DNA of 21,648 bases, taken from a virus. The stretch spans positions 1 to 21,648 of IMG/VR virus record IMGVR_UViG_3300033149_006321. One strand, written 5' to 3'. Under the pieces are notes generated by a model. The model saw nothing but the letters and a program-made list of their open reading frames with translations. It was not told the DNA's origin and made no database searches. Positions 14,419 to 21,335 of this stretch are shown one piece after another (the first letter of the stretch is position 1; every line of letters begins with the position of its first letter). A program made the translations under genes and the position numbers.

Positions 14419-14648
14419 TCTTCCACCCCCGCATCGGACAGCGCGTCCGCGTGCACTACGCCAAGCGGGCCGCGACCGTCATGCCGCACCACGGCAAGGG
14501 CGGCTTCGTGCGGATCGTCACCACCGGCTCCGGGCCGCGGAACGTCGGCGTGGAGATCGGCGGGCGGCTCGTGGTGGTCCCACGCGGCAATCTGGTGGCT
14601 GAGAGCGCCCCGGCCTCAGGGACCGGGGCGCAGGAGGTGGGGAGTTGA
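14415..14648 (+). CDS. Small basic beta-rich protein, KOW-like in appearance
   Basis: 77 residues from GTG 14415, with GGAGG seven bases upstream and a GTGA overlap with the previous stop; a GTG at 14403 is a weaker alternative. The sequence IGQRVRVHYAKRAATVMPHHG, then VGVEIGGRLVVVPRGNLV, suggests a small beta barrel of the type that binds nucleic acid, but I cannot name a family. The last 15 residues are encoded by the strong hairpin at 14605-14631. It is the final gene of the plus-strand operon, eight bases from the convergent minus-strand gene. Confidence 0.6.
   Translation: MIFHPRIGQRVRVHYAKRAATVMPHHGKGGFVRIVTTGSGPRNVGVEIGGRLVVVPRGNLVAESAPASGTGAQEVGS
14605..14631. terminator. Strong GC hairpin at the convergent operon junction
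   Basis: GCGCCCCGG (14605-14613) pairs perfectly with CCGGGGCGC (14623-14631) around nine bases. It lies inside the last codons of the plus-strand operon and 26 bases beyond the stop of the minus-strand operon, where a shared bidirectional terminator is expected. There is no T-tract on either side. Confidence 0.45.
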
Positions 14649-14656
14649 TGGTCGCG

Positions 14657-15271
14657 CTACTTGGCCAGGGCGAACTTGCCGCGGTCGACCTTGCGGAAGC
14701 GGCTGGCGTCGCCCTTCGTGGCGATCTCTCTGATGATTGCGGCATAAATCGTCGCCGAAGGCGTCCGTCCGCCGGTCTGCCAGAGGCCCTTGGCCAGCAT
14801 CCGCTCGACCATCTCCTTGCAGCCCATCGGCTCGCCGGCCTCGGCCAGGACCTGCGCCGCGGCGTCCAGGCCGCTCGGCTTGCGCTGCTTGGCGGGCTTG
14901 TCGCCCTTGGGCTGGCGCTTCTTCTTGTCGGCGGCGACGGCCTGCATCGCGGCGTTGACGGCGTCGGCCTTCGTGGCTTCGGTGATCCCGCCGCGCTTCT
15001 TGCGGGCCGTCGGCACCTTGACGCCCTTCGCCAGATCGCCCTTCTCGGCAGCCTCGACCGTCGCGGCCACGTCGGGCTTGGCCTTCTGGCCAGGCCCGCG
15101 CGTCTCGTGACGCAGGCGCTGGGCACTCTTGATGCGGACCTTCTTCTTCGTCGTCAGGTTCGTGGCGTCCCACCCGCCTCGCGGGTTCTCCGCGTCGATG
15201 CGGACGGTCGCCATCCGGCCGGACACTTTCGCGGCGTAGAAGCCGCCCACTTTGACCTCGTCCTTCTTCAT
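14657..15271 (-). CDS. HARE-HTH-like winged-helix protein
   Basis: 204 residues, with AGGAG before the ATG. Residues 1-55 (VKVGGFYAAKVSGRMATVRI, then WDATNLTTKKKVRIKSAQRL) look like a small beta domain. Residues 56-130 are a Lys- and Ala-rich linker. Residues 132-203 (GLDAAAQVLAEAGEPMGCKE, MVERMLAKGLWQTGGRTPSA, TIYAAIIREI, FRKVDRGKFALA) match the HARE-HTH (HB1/ASXL) winged helix, which is linked in bacteria to restriction enzymes and DNA modification. It is the last gene of the minus-strand cassette. A DNA-binding regulator or modification-related protein is plausible. The winged-helix call is good; the role is inference. Confidence 0.75.
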   Translation of the reverse strand: MKKDEVKVGGFYAAKVSGRMATVRIDAENPRGGWDATNLTTKKKVRIKSAQRLRHETRGPGQKAKPDVAATVEAAEKGDLAKGVKVPTARKKRGGITEATKADAVNAAMQAVAADKKKRQPKGDKPAKQRKPSGLDAAAQVLAEAGEPMGCKEMVERMLAKGLWQTGGRTPSATIYAAIIREIATKGDASRFRKVDRGKFALAK

Positions 15272-15296
15272 CGCTGCATCTCCTCGTGCTGGGGGC

Positions 15297-15473
15297 CTAC
15301 GAGGCCCAGTCCTTCAGGAACGCGACCCACTCGTCGCGCGTCATCGGTTCGTGCGCTTCGGTCGCCTCGTCGTCCTCGACCCGCCACAGCGACGGGTCGA
15401 TCGGGTCGGCTGACACGCGTGCTCTGCCGCGTGCGAGGCGATTGGCCTGCTCGATGGTCAGCGTCTGTTCCAT
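15297..15473 (-). CDS. Small acidic protein of unknown function
   Basis: 58 residues from ATG (complement of 15471-15473), chosen because AAGGAG lies six bases before it. A TTG at 15494 would lengthen it by seven residues but has no such site. It starts MEQTLTIEQANRLARGRARV and ends EPMTRDEWVAFLKDWAS, likely two short helices around an acidic middle. I recognise no domain. It lies 18 bases after the 200-residue gene and 25 before the winged-helix gene of the same strand. Confidence 0.6.
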   Translation of the reverse strand: MEQTLTIEQANRLARGRARVSADPIDPSLWRVEDDEATEAHEPMTRDEWVAFLKDWAS

Positions 15474-15490
15474 GCGGTTCTCCTTGGCGT

Positions 15491-16093
15491 TCAAATGCCC
15501 AGCTCGTCGTAGAGCCGATTGAGCTGCTCGGGCCCGCCGACCAGTTCGATGAGCGTGTCAGCGAACCAGCGGACCTGGCGGTTGACGGCCTCGTCGTTCG
15601 TCCGGACCGACTCGAGGTGCGCTACCATCGCCGCCACGGTCTGCGGCGAGAGGTTCTCGCGGAGTGCTTCGGCCAGAGAACTGACGGCCTTGTCGTGCCG
15701 AACCGGCTTCTGGCCGGCGGCGTGGTCCCGGTCCCAGAAGGCCAGGATCTCGTCGTCGCTGTAGCCCTTGCGGCGGAAGTACGCCAGGTCGCTGGGCGAG
15801 AACATGGGATGGTTCGCGATGCGCTCGGCGGTTCCGGGCGCGTCGTCGTCCTGGCTCTCCGGGACGGTCACGCGGACCTTCCGGCCGGCGTGCTCCGCCT
15901 CGTACGTCTTGGGTCGCTTGCGCTTCATGATCGTCACTTGGAACGTGGTGCCGTCCTTGCACCGCACCACGACGCCGCGGTTGCCGGTCAGCACGCCGGC
16001 CTCCTCGAACGTCCGGACGCCGGCGACCTCCGGGACGATCTCCTCGTCCTGGAGCGTCTCGTACAGCATGGTCTCCATCTCGATCTCGTTCAT
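15491..16093 (-). CDS. Unknown protein of the minus-strand cassette
   Basis: 200 residues, with AAGGAG before the ATG. The N-terminal half is acidic and then basic (EIEMETMLYETLQDEEIVPE; RGVVVRCKDGTTFQVTIMKR). The middle contains FSPSDLAYFRRKGYSDDEIL, which reads like a short helical DNA- or protein-binding motif. The C-terminal 60 residues are helical (LSPQTVAAMVAHLESVR and on). No catalytic motif, membrane segment or signal peptide is visible. No family recognised. It is separated from the gene upstream of it by 117 bases with a palindromic element. Confidence 0.6.
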   Translation of the reverse strand: MNEIEMETMLYETLQDEEIVPEVAGVRTFEEAGVLTGNRGVVVRCKDGTTFQVTIMKRKRPKTYEAEHAGRKVRVTVPESQDDDAPGTAERIANHPMFSPSDLAYFRRKGYSDDEILAFWDRDHAAGQKPVRHDKAVSSLAEALRENLSPQTVAAMVAHLESVRTNDEAVNRQVRWFADTLIELVGGPEQLNRLYDELGI

Positions 16094-16164
16094 GTCGGTC
16101 TCCTTGTGCCGGGTAGCGCCGGCCGCGCCGCCGACGTCCGGCCGTCCGGGCGCCCGCGGCGGGG

Positions 16165-16198
16165 CCGCCTGCCCGCCGTAGCCTCGGCGGAGGCGGGT
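16165..16198. repeat. GC-rich palindromic (REP-like) element
   Basis: The core CCGCCG (16173-16178), TAGCCT, CGGCGG (16185-16190) is a perfect hairpin, flanked by further complementary GCCTGCC/GGCGGGT bases. It sits in the 117-base gap (16094-16210) between two minus-strand genes. On the minus strand it reads CCGCCGAGGCTACGGCGGGC, which resembles a widespread palindromic repeat I recall from several bacterial phyla. Only one copy is in this window, so repeat status is inferred. Confidence 0.4.
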
Positions 16199-16210
16199 GC
16201 CCCGCGTCGG

Positions 16211-16495
16211 TCAGTCCTCGAAGATGGCGATCGCTCTGCGGTACTCGGCGACGTCGCCGTTCGTGCCGCGGCAGCCGTCCAGGTGGCGCTGGAGCGTCCG
16301 GGCGGCTTGGTCGTTGGCGAACGTCTCCCAGGCGTCCGCGTGGACGACGAACGGCTCGGTCACCAGGCTTGTCCGACCGTCCTTCGTCTCGATGGCCTTG
16401 ACCAGCCGGTGGCCGGTGATCTCGATGCACCGGCCGACCCGGCGGATCGTTGCCGTCCCGTTCGTGCCCTCGATGTCGATTCGCGTGGTCCTCAT
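16211..16495 (-). CDS. Unknown small protein of the minus-strand cassette
   Basis: 94 residues, GGAG eleven bases before the ATG. The first 55 residues alternate hydrophobic and charged positions (TTRIDIEGTNGTATIRRVGR, then IEITGHRLVKAIETKDGRT), suggesting a small beta sheet. The rest is helical (DAWETFANDQAARTLQRHL). No known domain. It starts 12 bases after the stop of the first cassette gene, so the two are likely co-transcribed. Confidence 0.6.
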   Translation of the reverse strand: MRTTRIDIEGTNGTATIRRVGRCIEITGHRLVKAIETKDGRTSLVTEPFVVHADAWETFANDQAARTLQRHLDGCRGTNGDVAEYRRAIAIFED

Positions 16496-16507
16496 GGTCG
16501 TGGTCTC

Positions 16508-16738
16508 CTACTCGGCGTGCAGTGCGATGATGGTCCGGGGCGTGTACCCGCAGCGCCGGGCCTCGGCGTTGATGGCCTTGCGGACGGCGCTGCCGGGCCG
16601 GGCGGCCAGATAGATGCCCGCCAGGCGCTTCCAGCCCAGCCGCTCGATCCGGCGGACCCCGCCGCGCCCGGCGGCCAGCAGCCACCGCAGCGTCGCGGCG
16701 GCGTTCTTCGCGTTCGTCTTGGTCTTCTTCGCGTCCAT
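16508..16738 (-). CDS. Small basic protein, first gene of the minus-strand cassette
   Basis: 76 residues, with AAGGAG seven bases before the ATG; a longer upstream frame is a shadow of the terminase genes. It is strongly basic: MDAKKTKTNAKNAAATLRWL, LGWKRLAGIYLAARPGSAVR, then RRCGYTPRTIIALHAE. The residues around 45-70 could form a helix-turn-helix, and nucleic acid binding is likely from charge alone. As first gene after the divergent region it could regulate the cassette, but no family is recognised. Confidence 0.6.
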   Translation of the reverse strand: MDAKKTKTNAKNAAATLRWLLAAGRGGVRRIERLGWKRLAGIYLAARPGSAVRKAINAEARRCGYTPRTIIALHAE

Positions 16739-16858
16739 CGGTTTCTCCTTCCGCATGTTCATGACCACATGGGGCCGAGAAACCGCCGAAAAGCCAAGGG
16801 AAACCCCCAAAAACATGCAGATTCCCGAATCTCTTATGCTCCGCTGAGGGCGTGACTT
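16739..16858. promoter_or_regulatory. Divergent promoter/operator region
   Basis: 120 bases between the leftward cassette and the rightward terminase genes. It is less GC-rich than its flanks. AGATTC (16819-16824) and GAATCT (16827-16832) form a perfect inverted repeat with two bases between, a likely operator. TTATGCT follows at 16834-16840 and could be a -10 box for the terminase genes. CGAAAAG at 16787-16793 recalls the first block of the twin promoter element, but the second block does not follow convincingly. Confidence 0.4.
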
Positions 16859-17155
16859 ATGGCCAGTGGGCGAGATTCTTCGAAGGTTCCCGGCGGCCCG
16901 GCTGGCCGATCGTCGCCCCGCGCCGCCCCCGGCGGACGGCGGGCGACGGCCCCGCCGGCCGGGAAGCTGGACCCCGGCGCCCTGACGGTCGAACAGGCGG
17001 CGAAGATTCTGGCGGCCGTGGGCGGCCGGCACGCGACGGCCGACGTCATCCGCCGGCACATCGACCGGGGGGCGCCCACGACGGCGGACGGGCGGATCAA
17101 CCTGGTGCACTACACGGCGTGGCTGGTGCGGGAGATGGCCGGTGGCGAAGAATGA
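16859..17155 (+). CDS. Terminase small subunit-like DNA-binding protein
   Basis: 98 residues. The first 40 are disordered, rich in Gly, Pro and Arg. Residues 42-92 (ALTVEQAAKILAAVGGRHAT, then RRHIDRGAPTTADGRINLVH) look like a DNA-binding helix bundle, and the end HYTAWLVREM closely resembles RYAAWLIDTL in the N-terminus of the next protein. Its place directly before the terminase large subunit, overlapping it by 14 bases, fits a small subunit that recognises the packaging site. It is shorter than most small subunits. A general DNA-binding protein is the alternative. Confidence 0.5.
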   Translation: MASGRDSSKVPGGPAGRSSPRAAPGGRRATAPPAGKLDPGALTVEQAAKILAAVGGRHATADVIRRHIDRGAPTTADGRINLVHYTAWLVREMAGGEE

Positions 17156-19418
17156 TCCCAGGCGACTGCGGCCGTCGGCGCTGGTTCGGGCGCTGAACTC
17201 CACGCCGTTGGGCGAGGTGATCAGCGAGCGCCAGCTCTACCGCCACCGCTCCCGCGCGGGCTTCCGCATCGGCGACGACCAACACGTGGACCTGCTGCGC
17301 TACGCCGCGTGGCTGATCGACACACTGGAGGAGCGGGCGGAAGCCGCCGCCGATCCGAAAGCGGCCTACGAGGCGACGAAGGCCCGCGCCGCGGCGCGGA
17401 ACGCCGAACTGGCCCGGGCCGGCCAGGACATCGGGGAGATTCCGGCCGTGGAGGCGCCGGAGCGGAAGGCCAAGGCGGCGGGCAACTTCCGCTTCTTCTG
17501 CGAGACGTACTTCCCGGAGATCTTCTACCTGCCGTGGTCGCGTGACCACCACCGGGTCATCGAGAAGATCGAACGCGCCGTGCTCAATGGCGGCCTGTTC
17601 GCCATGGCCATGCCGCGCGGCAGCGGCAAGACCGTCCTGTGCCAGACGGCCGTGGTGTGGGCGGCGCTGACGGGCGCCACGCCGTTCGTCTGCCTGATCG
17701 CGGCCAGTGCCGAACGGGCGAAGAACCTGCTGGAGACGATCAAGACCTGGCTGGAGACCAACCCGCTGCTGCACGCCGACTGGCCCGAGGTGACCTACCC
17801 GATCCGCTGCCTGGAACGGATCACCAACCGGCAGAAGGGCCAACGGTACGGGGGCGAGCCGACGCGGATCGAGTGGTCGGCCGACAAGATCGTGCTCCCC
17901 ACCATCACGGACAGCCGGGCCAGCGGCGTGGTGATCTCCTGCTCGGGAATGAAGGGCTCGGACATCCGCGGGCAGAACCACGCCCGGGCCGATGGGCAAG
18001 TGGTCCGCCCGCAGCTCGTGATGGTCGACGACCCGCAGACGACCGAGTCGGCCTGGTCCCCCTCGCAGTCGCAGCGCCGCGAGGCGATCCTGGCCGGCGA
18101 CGTGCTGGGAATGGCAGGGCCGGGCAAGAAGATCGCCGGGCTGATGTGCGCCACCGTGATCCGGCCCGGGGACATGGCCGACAAGATCCTGGACCGGGAG
18201 AAGCACCCGGAGTGGCAGGGCGAACGCACGAAGCTGATCTACTCGTTCCCGACGGCGGAGAAGCTCTGGGCGCGCTACGCCGAGCTCCGCGCCGACAGCC
18301 TGCGGAACGACGGCGACGGCCGGGAGGCCACGCGGTTCTACCGCGAGCACCGGGCCGAGATGGACGCCGGCGCCGTCGTCGCCTGGCCCCAGCGGCACAA
18401 CGAGGACGAGCTGTCGGCCATCCAGCACGCGATGAACTTGAAGCTCCGGGACGAGGCGGCGTTCTTCGCGGAATACCAGAACGAGCCGATGCTCGAGGAG
18501 GAAGGCTCCGCCACGCTGACGGCCGACCAGATCGCCGCGAAGACCAACGGGCAGCGGCGGGGAGAGATCCCGCTGGGCGCCAGCCACCTGACGATGTTCG
18601 TGGACGTCCAGGCCCGGATGCTGTTCTACGTGGTGGCCTCGTGGGAGGACGACTTCACGGGCTACGTGGTGGACTACGGGGCGTGGCCGGACCAGAAGCG
18701 GCAGTACTTCACGCTCCGCGACGCCCGGCGGACGCTGGAACGGGCGTCTCCCAAGGCCGGTGTGGAAGGCGCCATCTACGCCGGCCTGGAGGCATTGACG
18801 GGAGACTACCTGGCACGCCAGTGGCGGCGGGGCGACGGGGCGATGGTGAAGATCGACCGCTGCCTGATCGACGCCAACTGGGGCCAGTCGACGGACGTGG
18901 TCTACCAGTTCTGCCGACAGAGCGCAAGCTCGGCCATCCTGCTGCCCAGCCACGGCAAGTACGTCGGGGCGACCAGCACGCCGTTCAGCGAGTACAAGCG
19001 CAAGCGCGGCGATCGCATCGGGCACCACTGGCGGATTCCCAACGTGCAGGGCCGACGGCAGGTCCGCTACGTCCTGGTGGACACCAACTACTGGAAGAGC
19101 TTCGTCCACGCCCGCCTGGCCGTCGCGATGGGCGACCGGGGCTGCCTTTCGCTCTTCGGCCGCAAGGCCGAGGAGCACCACCTCTTTGCCGAGCACCTGA
19201 CGGCCGAGTACCCGGTGCGGGCGGAGGCCCGCGGCCGCGTGGTGGACGAGTGGAAGATCCGCGCCACGGCACCCGACAACCACTGGCTTGATTGCCTGGT
19301 CGGCTGCGCCGTGGCCGCCAGCGTCCAGGGCGCCGTCCTGCCGGGCACGGAGGCCGCCGTCACCCAGTCGCGTCAACGCATCCGCCTGTCGGAATTGCAG
19401 GGGAGGAGCCGCCGGTGA
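17142..19418 (+). CDS. Terminase large subunit with extra N-terminal domain
   Basis: 758 residues from GTG 17142 (GGGAGA upstream), longer than the usual 450-650. Residues 1-115 are an extra region: a small-subunit-like motif (RQLYRHRSRAGFRIGDDQHV, RYAAWLID), then a charged helix. The ATPase follows: MPRGSGKT (157-164) is Walker A, QLVMVDDPQ (291-299) is Walker B with Asp-Asp where Asp-Glu is common, and GLMCATVI (333-340) is the coupling motif. The nuclease part has FVDVQ (D488), LIDANWG (D578) and DNHWLDCLVG (D717), like the GpA-type RNase H fold. It packages DNA into the prohead and cuts concatemers. It is the first gene of the head module and is coupled to the next gene (GTGA). Confidence 0.9.
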   Translation: MAKNDPRRLRPSALVRALNSTPLGEVISERQLYRHRSRAGFRIGDDQHVDLLRYAAWLIDTLEERAEAAADPKAAYEATKARAAARNAELARAGQDIGEIPAVEAPERKAKAAGNFRFFCETYFPEIFYLPWSRDHHRVIEKIERAVLNGGLFAMAMPRGSGKTVLCQTAVVWAALTGATPFVCLIAASAERAKNLLETIKTWLETNPLLHADWPEVTYPIRCLERITNRQKGQRYGGEPTRIEWSADKIVLPTITDSRASGVVISCSGMKGSDIRGQNHARADGQVVRPQLVMVDDPQTTESAWSPSQSQRREAILAGDVLGMAGPGKKIAGLMCATVIRPGDMADKILDREKHPEWQGERTKLIYSFPTAEKLWARYAELRADSLRNDGDGREATRFYREHRAEMDAGAVVAWPQRHNEDELSAIQHAMNLKLRDEAAFFAEYQNEPMLEEEGSATLTADQIAAKTNGQRRGEIPLGASHLTMFVDVQARMLFYVVASWEDDFTGYVVDYGAWPDQKRQYFTLRDARRTLERASPKAGVEGAIYAGLEALTGDYLARQWRRGDGAMVKIDRCLIDANWGQSTDVVYQFCRQSASSAILLPSHGKYVGATSTPFSEYKRKRGDRIGHHWRIPNVQGRRQVRYVLVDTNYWKSFVHARLAVAMGDRGCLSLFGRKAEEHHLFAEHLTAEYPVRAEARGRVVDEWKIRATAPDNHWLDCLVGCAVAASVQGAVLPGTEAAVTQSRQRIRLSELQGRSRR

Positions 19419-19576
19419 AGACCGCTCGTCCGCCCGTTGGACTCGAGTGCCCCCGCTGCGGGTGCCGTCACTTTCGCGTCATCTACACGCGCCCCCGCAA
19501 CGGCTTCATCCTCCGCCGCAAGGAGTGCCGCCACTGCGGCCGCCGCGTGGTCACACGGGAGCGGATGGGCGCCTGA
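19415..19576 (+). CDS. Small zinc-ribbon protein resembling the NrdR N-terminus
   Basis: 53 residues from GTG 19415, overlapping the terminase stop, with GGGAGGAG upstream. LECPRCGC and KECRHCGRRV give a CxxC...CxxC ribbon. The linking residues (RVIYTRPRNGFILRRKEC) match the zinc ribbon of NrdR, the repressor of ribonucleotide reductase genes, but the ATP-cone domain is absent. It would bind zinc and possibly DNA. It could be a phage transcription factor that mimics or blocks NrdR, or a small packaging accessory. The likeness is by pattern only. A terminator-like hairpin follows its stop. Confidence 0.65.
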   Translation: MKTARPPVGLECPRCGCRHFRVIYTRPRNGFILRRKECRHCGRRVVTRERMGA

Positions 19577-19578
19577 CC

Positions 19579-19594
19579 GGCCTCCACGGAGGCC
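19579..19594. terminator. Hairpin after the terminase operon
   Basis: Perfect GGCCTCC / GGAGGCC inverted repeat two bases after the stop codon of the zinc-ribbon gene. The loop is only two bases, so a 6-bp stem with a 4-base loop is the practical form. No T-tract. As with the hairpin at 1777, it is followed by the promoter-like element. Confidence 0.4.
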
Positions 19595-19639
19595 CGAATT
19601 CCATATCTGTAACGATTTGCTCCCTCATCGGCCTCTTGT

Positions 19640-19671
19640 CGAAAAGGTCTGGCCCCACTCGCAAATATAGA
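19640..19671 (+). promoter_or_regulatory. Candidate phage promoter, copy 2
   Basis: CGAAAAGG (19640-19647), ten bases, then CTCGCAAATATAGA (19658-19671): same blocks and same spacing as at 1780-1811. It ends 18 bases before the ATG of the head operon, with GAGG as ribosome site between. This copy is not inside an inverted repeat, which shows that the conservation is not due to a hairpin. Confidence 0.55.
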
Positions 19672-19689
19672 CCTGTGAGGCCGATCCCC

Positions 19690-19887
19690 ATGACCGAAGA
19701 GCTCGACAACGCGATCCGCGAGAACGCCCAGGGCCCCGCCAAGGCCGGGGCGGACGGCGTCACCGTGGAACAGCACGATCTGGACGACCAGATCACCGCC
19801 GATAAGTACCTGGCCAGCAAGAACGCCTCCCGCCGGTCGGGCCTGGGCGTGAAGCTGGTCAAGCTCTCCCCCGGAGGGACCGTCTGA
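19690..19887 (+). CDS. Small head protein in the gpW position
   Basis: 65 residues, GAGG nine bases before the ATG. Sequence features: MTEELDNAIRENAQGPAKAG, then VEQHDLDDQITADKYLASK and a basic end (SRRSGLGVKLVKLSPGGTV). The DLDDQITADKYLASK segment recurs in small phage proteins found between terminase and lambda-type portal genes, as far as I remember. In lambda this position holds gpW, a head completion protein of similar size, but the sequences are not clearly alike. It ends in a TGATG overlap with the portal gene, so it is co-translated with it. Confidence 0.6.
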   Translation: MTEELDNAIRENAQGPAKAGADGVTVEQHDLDDQITADKYLASKNASRRSGLGVKLVKLSPGGTV

Positions 19888-21335
19888 TGTGGCCGTTCCG
19901 CAGCCGGAAGAAGGCCAGGCGGTTCGTCCCGGCGGTGATCCGTGCCCGGTTCGACGCGGCAGTCACCACGGCGGACAACGCGCGGCACTGGATGCACGCG
20001 GACGGGCTGTCGGCCGACGCCGCCGCCAACCCGGAAGTCCGCCGTATCCTCCGCAACCGCGCCCGCTACGAGGTGGCGAACAACTCCTACGCCCGGGGGA
20101 TCGTCCTGACGCTCGCCAACGACGTGATCGGCACGGGGCCACAGCTGCAGATGCTCGGCGAGAGCGCCGAGATCAACCAGGCCGTCGAGCGGGAGTTCGC
20201 GGCGTGGGCGAAGGCGGTGGACCTGCCGGGCAAGCTCCGCACCATGCGGATGGCCCGGGCACAGGACGGGGAGGCGTTTGCGGTCCTGTTCAGCAACGAC
20301 GGGCTGGACAGCCCCATCAAGCTGGACCTGAAGCTCGTCGAGGCCGACCAGGTCGCCACGCCGTCGGTGAGGATCAAGCCGGACCCCAATGCGGTGGACG
20401 GCATTGTCTACGACGAGTCGGGCAACCCGAAGGAGTACCACGTCCTGAAGGCCCATCCCGGCGGACGCGCCGCCAGCGCCGCGCTGGACTTCGATCGCGT
20501 GCCGGCCGACAGCGTGGTCCACTGGTTCCGCGCGGACCGCCCTGGGCAGAGGCGCGGGATCCCCGAGATCACGCCGGCGCTTCCCCTGTTCGCCCAGCTT
20601 CGTCGGTACACGCTCGCGGTGATCGCGGCCGCCGAGACGGCGGCCGACTTCGCGGCGGTGCTGTTCACGGATGCGCCGGCCAACGGGGAGGCACAGGCCC
20701 TTGAGCCGATGGACGTGGTCGAGCTGGAGAAGCGGATGGCCACCGTCCTGCCCGACGGTTGGAGGCTCGGGCAGATCGAGGCCCAGCAGCCGGCGACCAC
20801 GTACGGCGAGTTCAAGCGGGAGATCCTCAACGAGATCGCCCGCTGCCTGAACATGCCGTACAACATCGCGGCCTGCAACAGCTCGGGCTACAACTACGCC
20901 TCGGGGCGGCTGGACCATCAGACGTACTTCAAGAGCATCCGCGTCGAGCAGTCGCACATCGAGACGGTCGTCCTGGACCGCATCCTCGAGGCGTGGATGG
21001 CCGAGGCCGCGAAGGCCCTCGGCCTGGGGCAGGCTGACGACGCTTCCCACCAGTGGTTCTGGGACGGCCACGAGCACGTTGACCCCGCCAAGGAAGCGTC
21101 GGCGCAGGCCACCCGTCTGAACAGCAACTCCACCACGCTCGCAGCGGAGTACGCCCGCCAGGGCAAGGACTGGGAGACGGAACTGCGGCAGCGCGCCAAG
21201 GAAGTCGCGCTGATGAAGGAACTCGGACTGACCGTCGCACAGACAGCACCGACACAGCCGGCGGATCGGCCGGACGCCACGGAGAACGACGATGAAGACG
21301 ACGAAGACGAGCGCCGAGAATCCCGAGCCGCGTGA
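19887..21335 (+). CDS. Phage portal protein, lambda family
   Basis: 482 residues. The lambda-family signature runs through it: RFDAAVTTADNARHWMHADG near the start, RRILRNRARYEVANNSYARG, LTLANDVIGTGPQLQM, then RMARAQDGEAFAVLF, VHWFRADRPGQRRGIPEITP and NMPYNIAACNSSGYNYASGR. It forms the dodecameric ring at the prohead vertex through which DNA is pumped by the terminase. Length is typical of the family (about 500). The C-terminal tail is unusually acidic (ENDDEDDEDERRESRAA), and the bases encoding it also encode the start of the next gene over 44 bases. It follows the gpW-position gene with one base of overlap. Confidence 0.92.
   Translation: MWPFRSRKKARRFVPAVIRARFDAAVTTADNARHWMHADGLSADAAANPEVRRILRNRARYEVANNSYARGIVLTLANDVIGTGPQLQMLGESAEINQAVEREFAAWAKAVDLPGKLRTMRMARAQDGEAFAVLFSNDGLDSPIKLDLKLVEADQVATPSVRIKPDPNAVDGIVYDESGNPKEYHVLKAHPGGRAASAALDFDRVPADSVVHWFRADRPGQRRGIPEITPALPLFAQLRRYTLAVIAAAETAADFAAVLFTDAPANGEAQALEPMDVVELEKRMATVLPDGWRLGQIEAQQPATTYGEFKREILNEIARCLNMPYNIAACNSSGYNYASGRLDHQTYFKSIRVEQSHIETVVLDRILEAWMAEAAKALGLGQADDASHQWFWDGHEHVDPAKEASAQATRLNSNSTTLAAEYARQGKDWETELRQRAKEVALMKELGLTVAQTAPTQPADRPDATENDDEDDEDERRESRAA

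Noticed and set aside
14645-16855. 736-residue plus-strand frame over the minus-strand cassette
   Set aside because: No domain pattern, repetitive Leu/Val/Gly/Arg make-up, and every minus-strand gene beneath it has its own ribosome site and normal composition.
17097-19376. 759-residue minus-strand frame opposite the terminase
   Set aside because: It is a high-GC shadow: low-complexity, rich in Arg, Gly and Val, while the plus frame has all terminase motifs. The same holds for the long minus frames under 7471-9417, 12599-13753 and 19551-21416.
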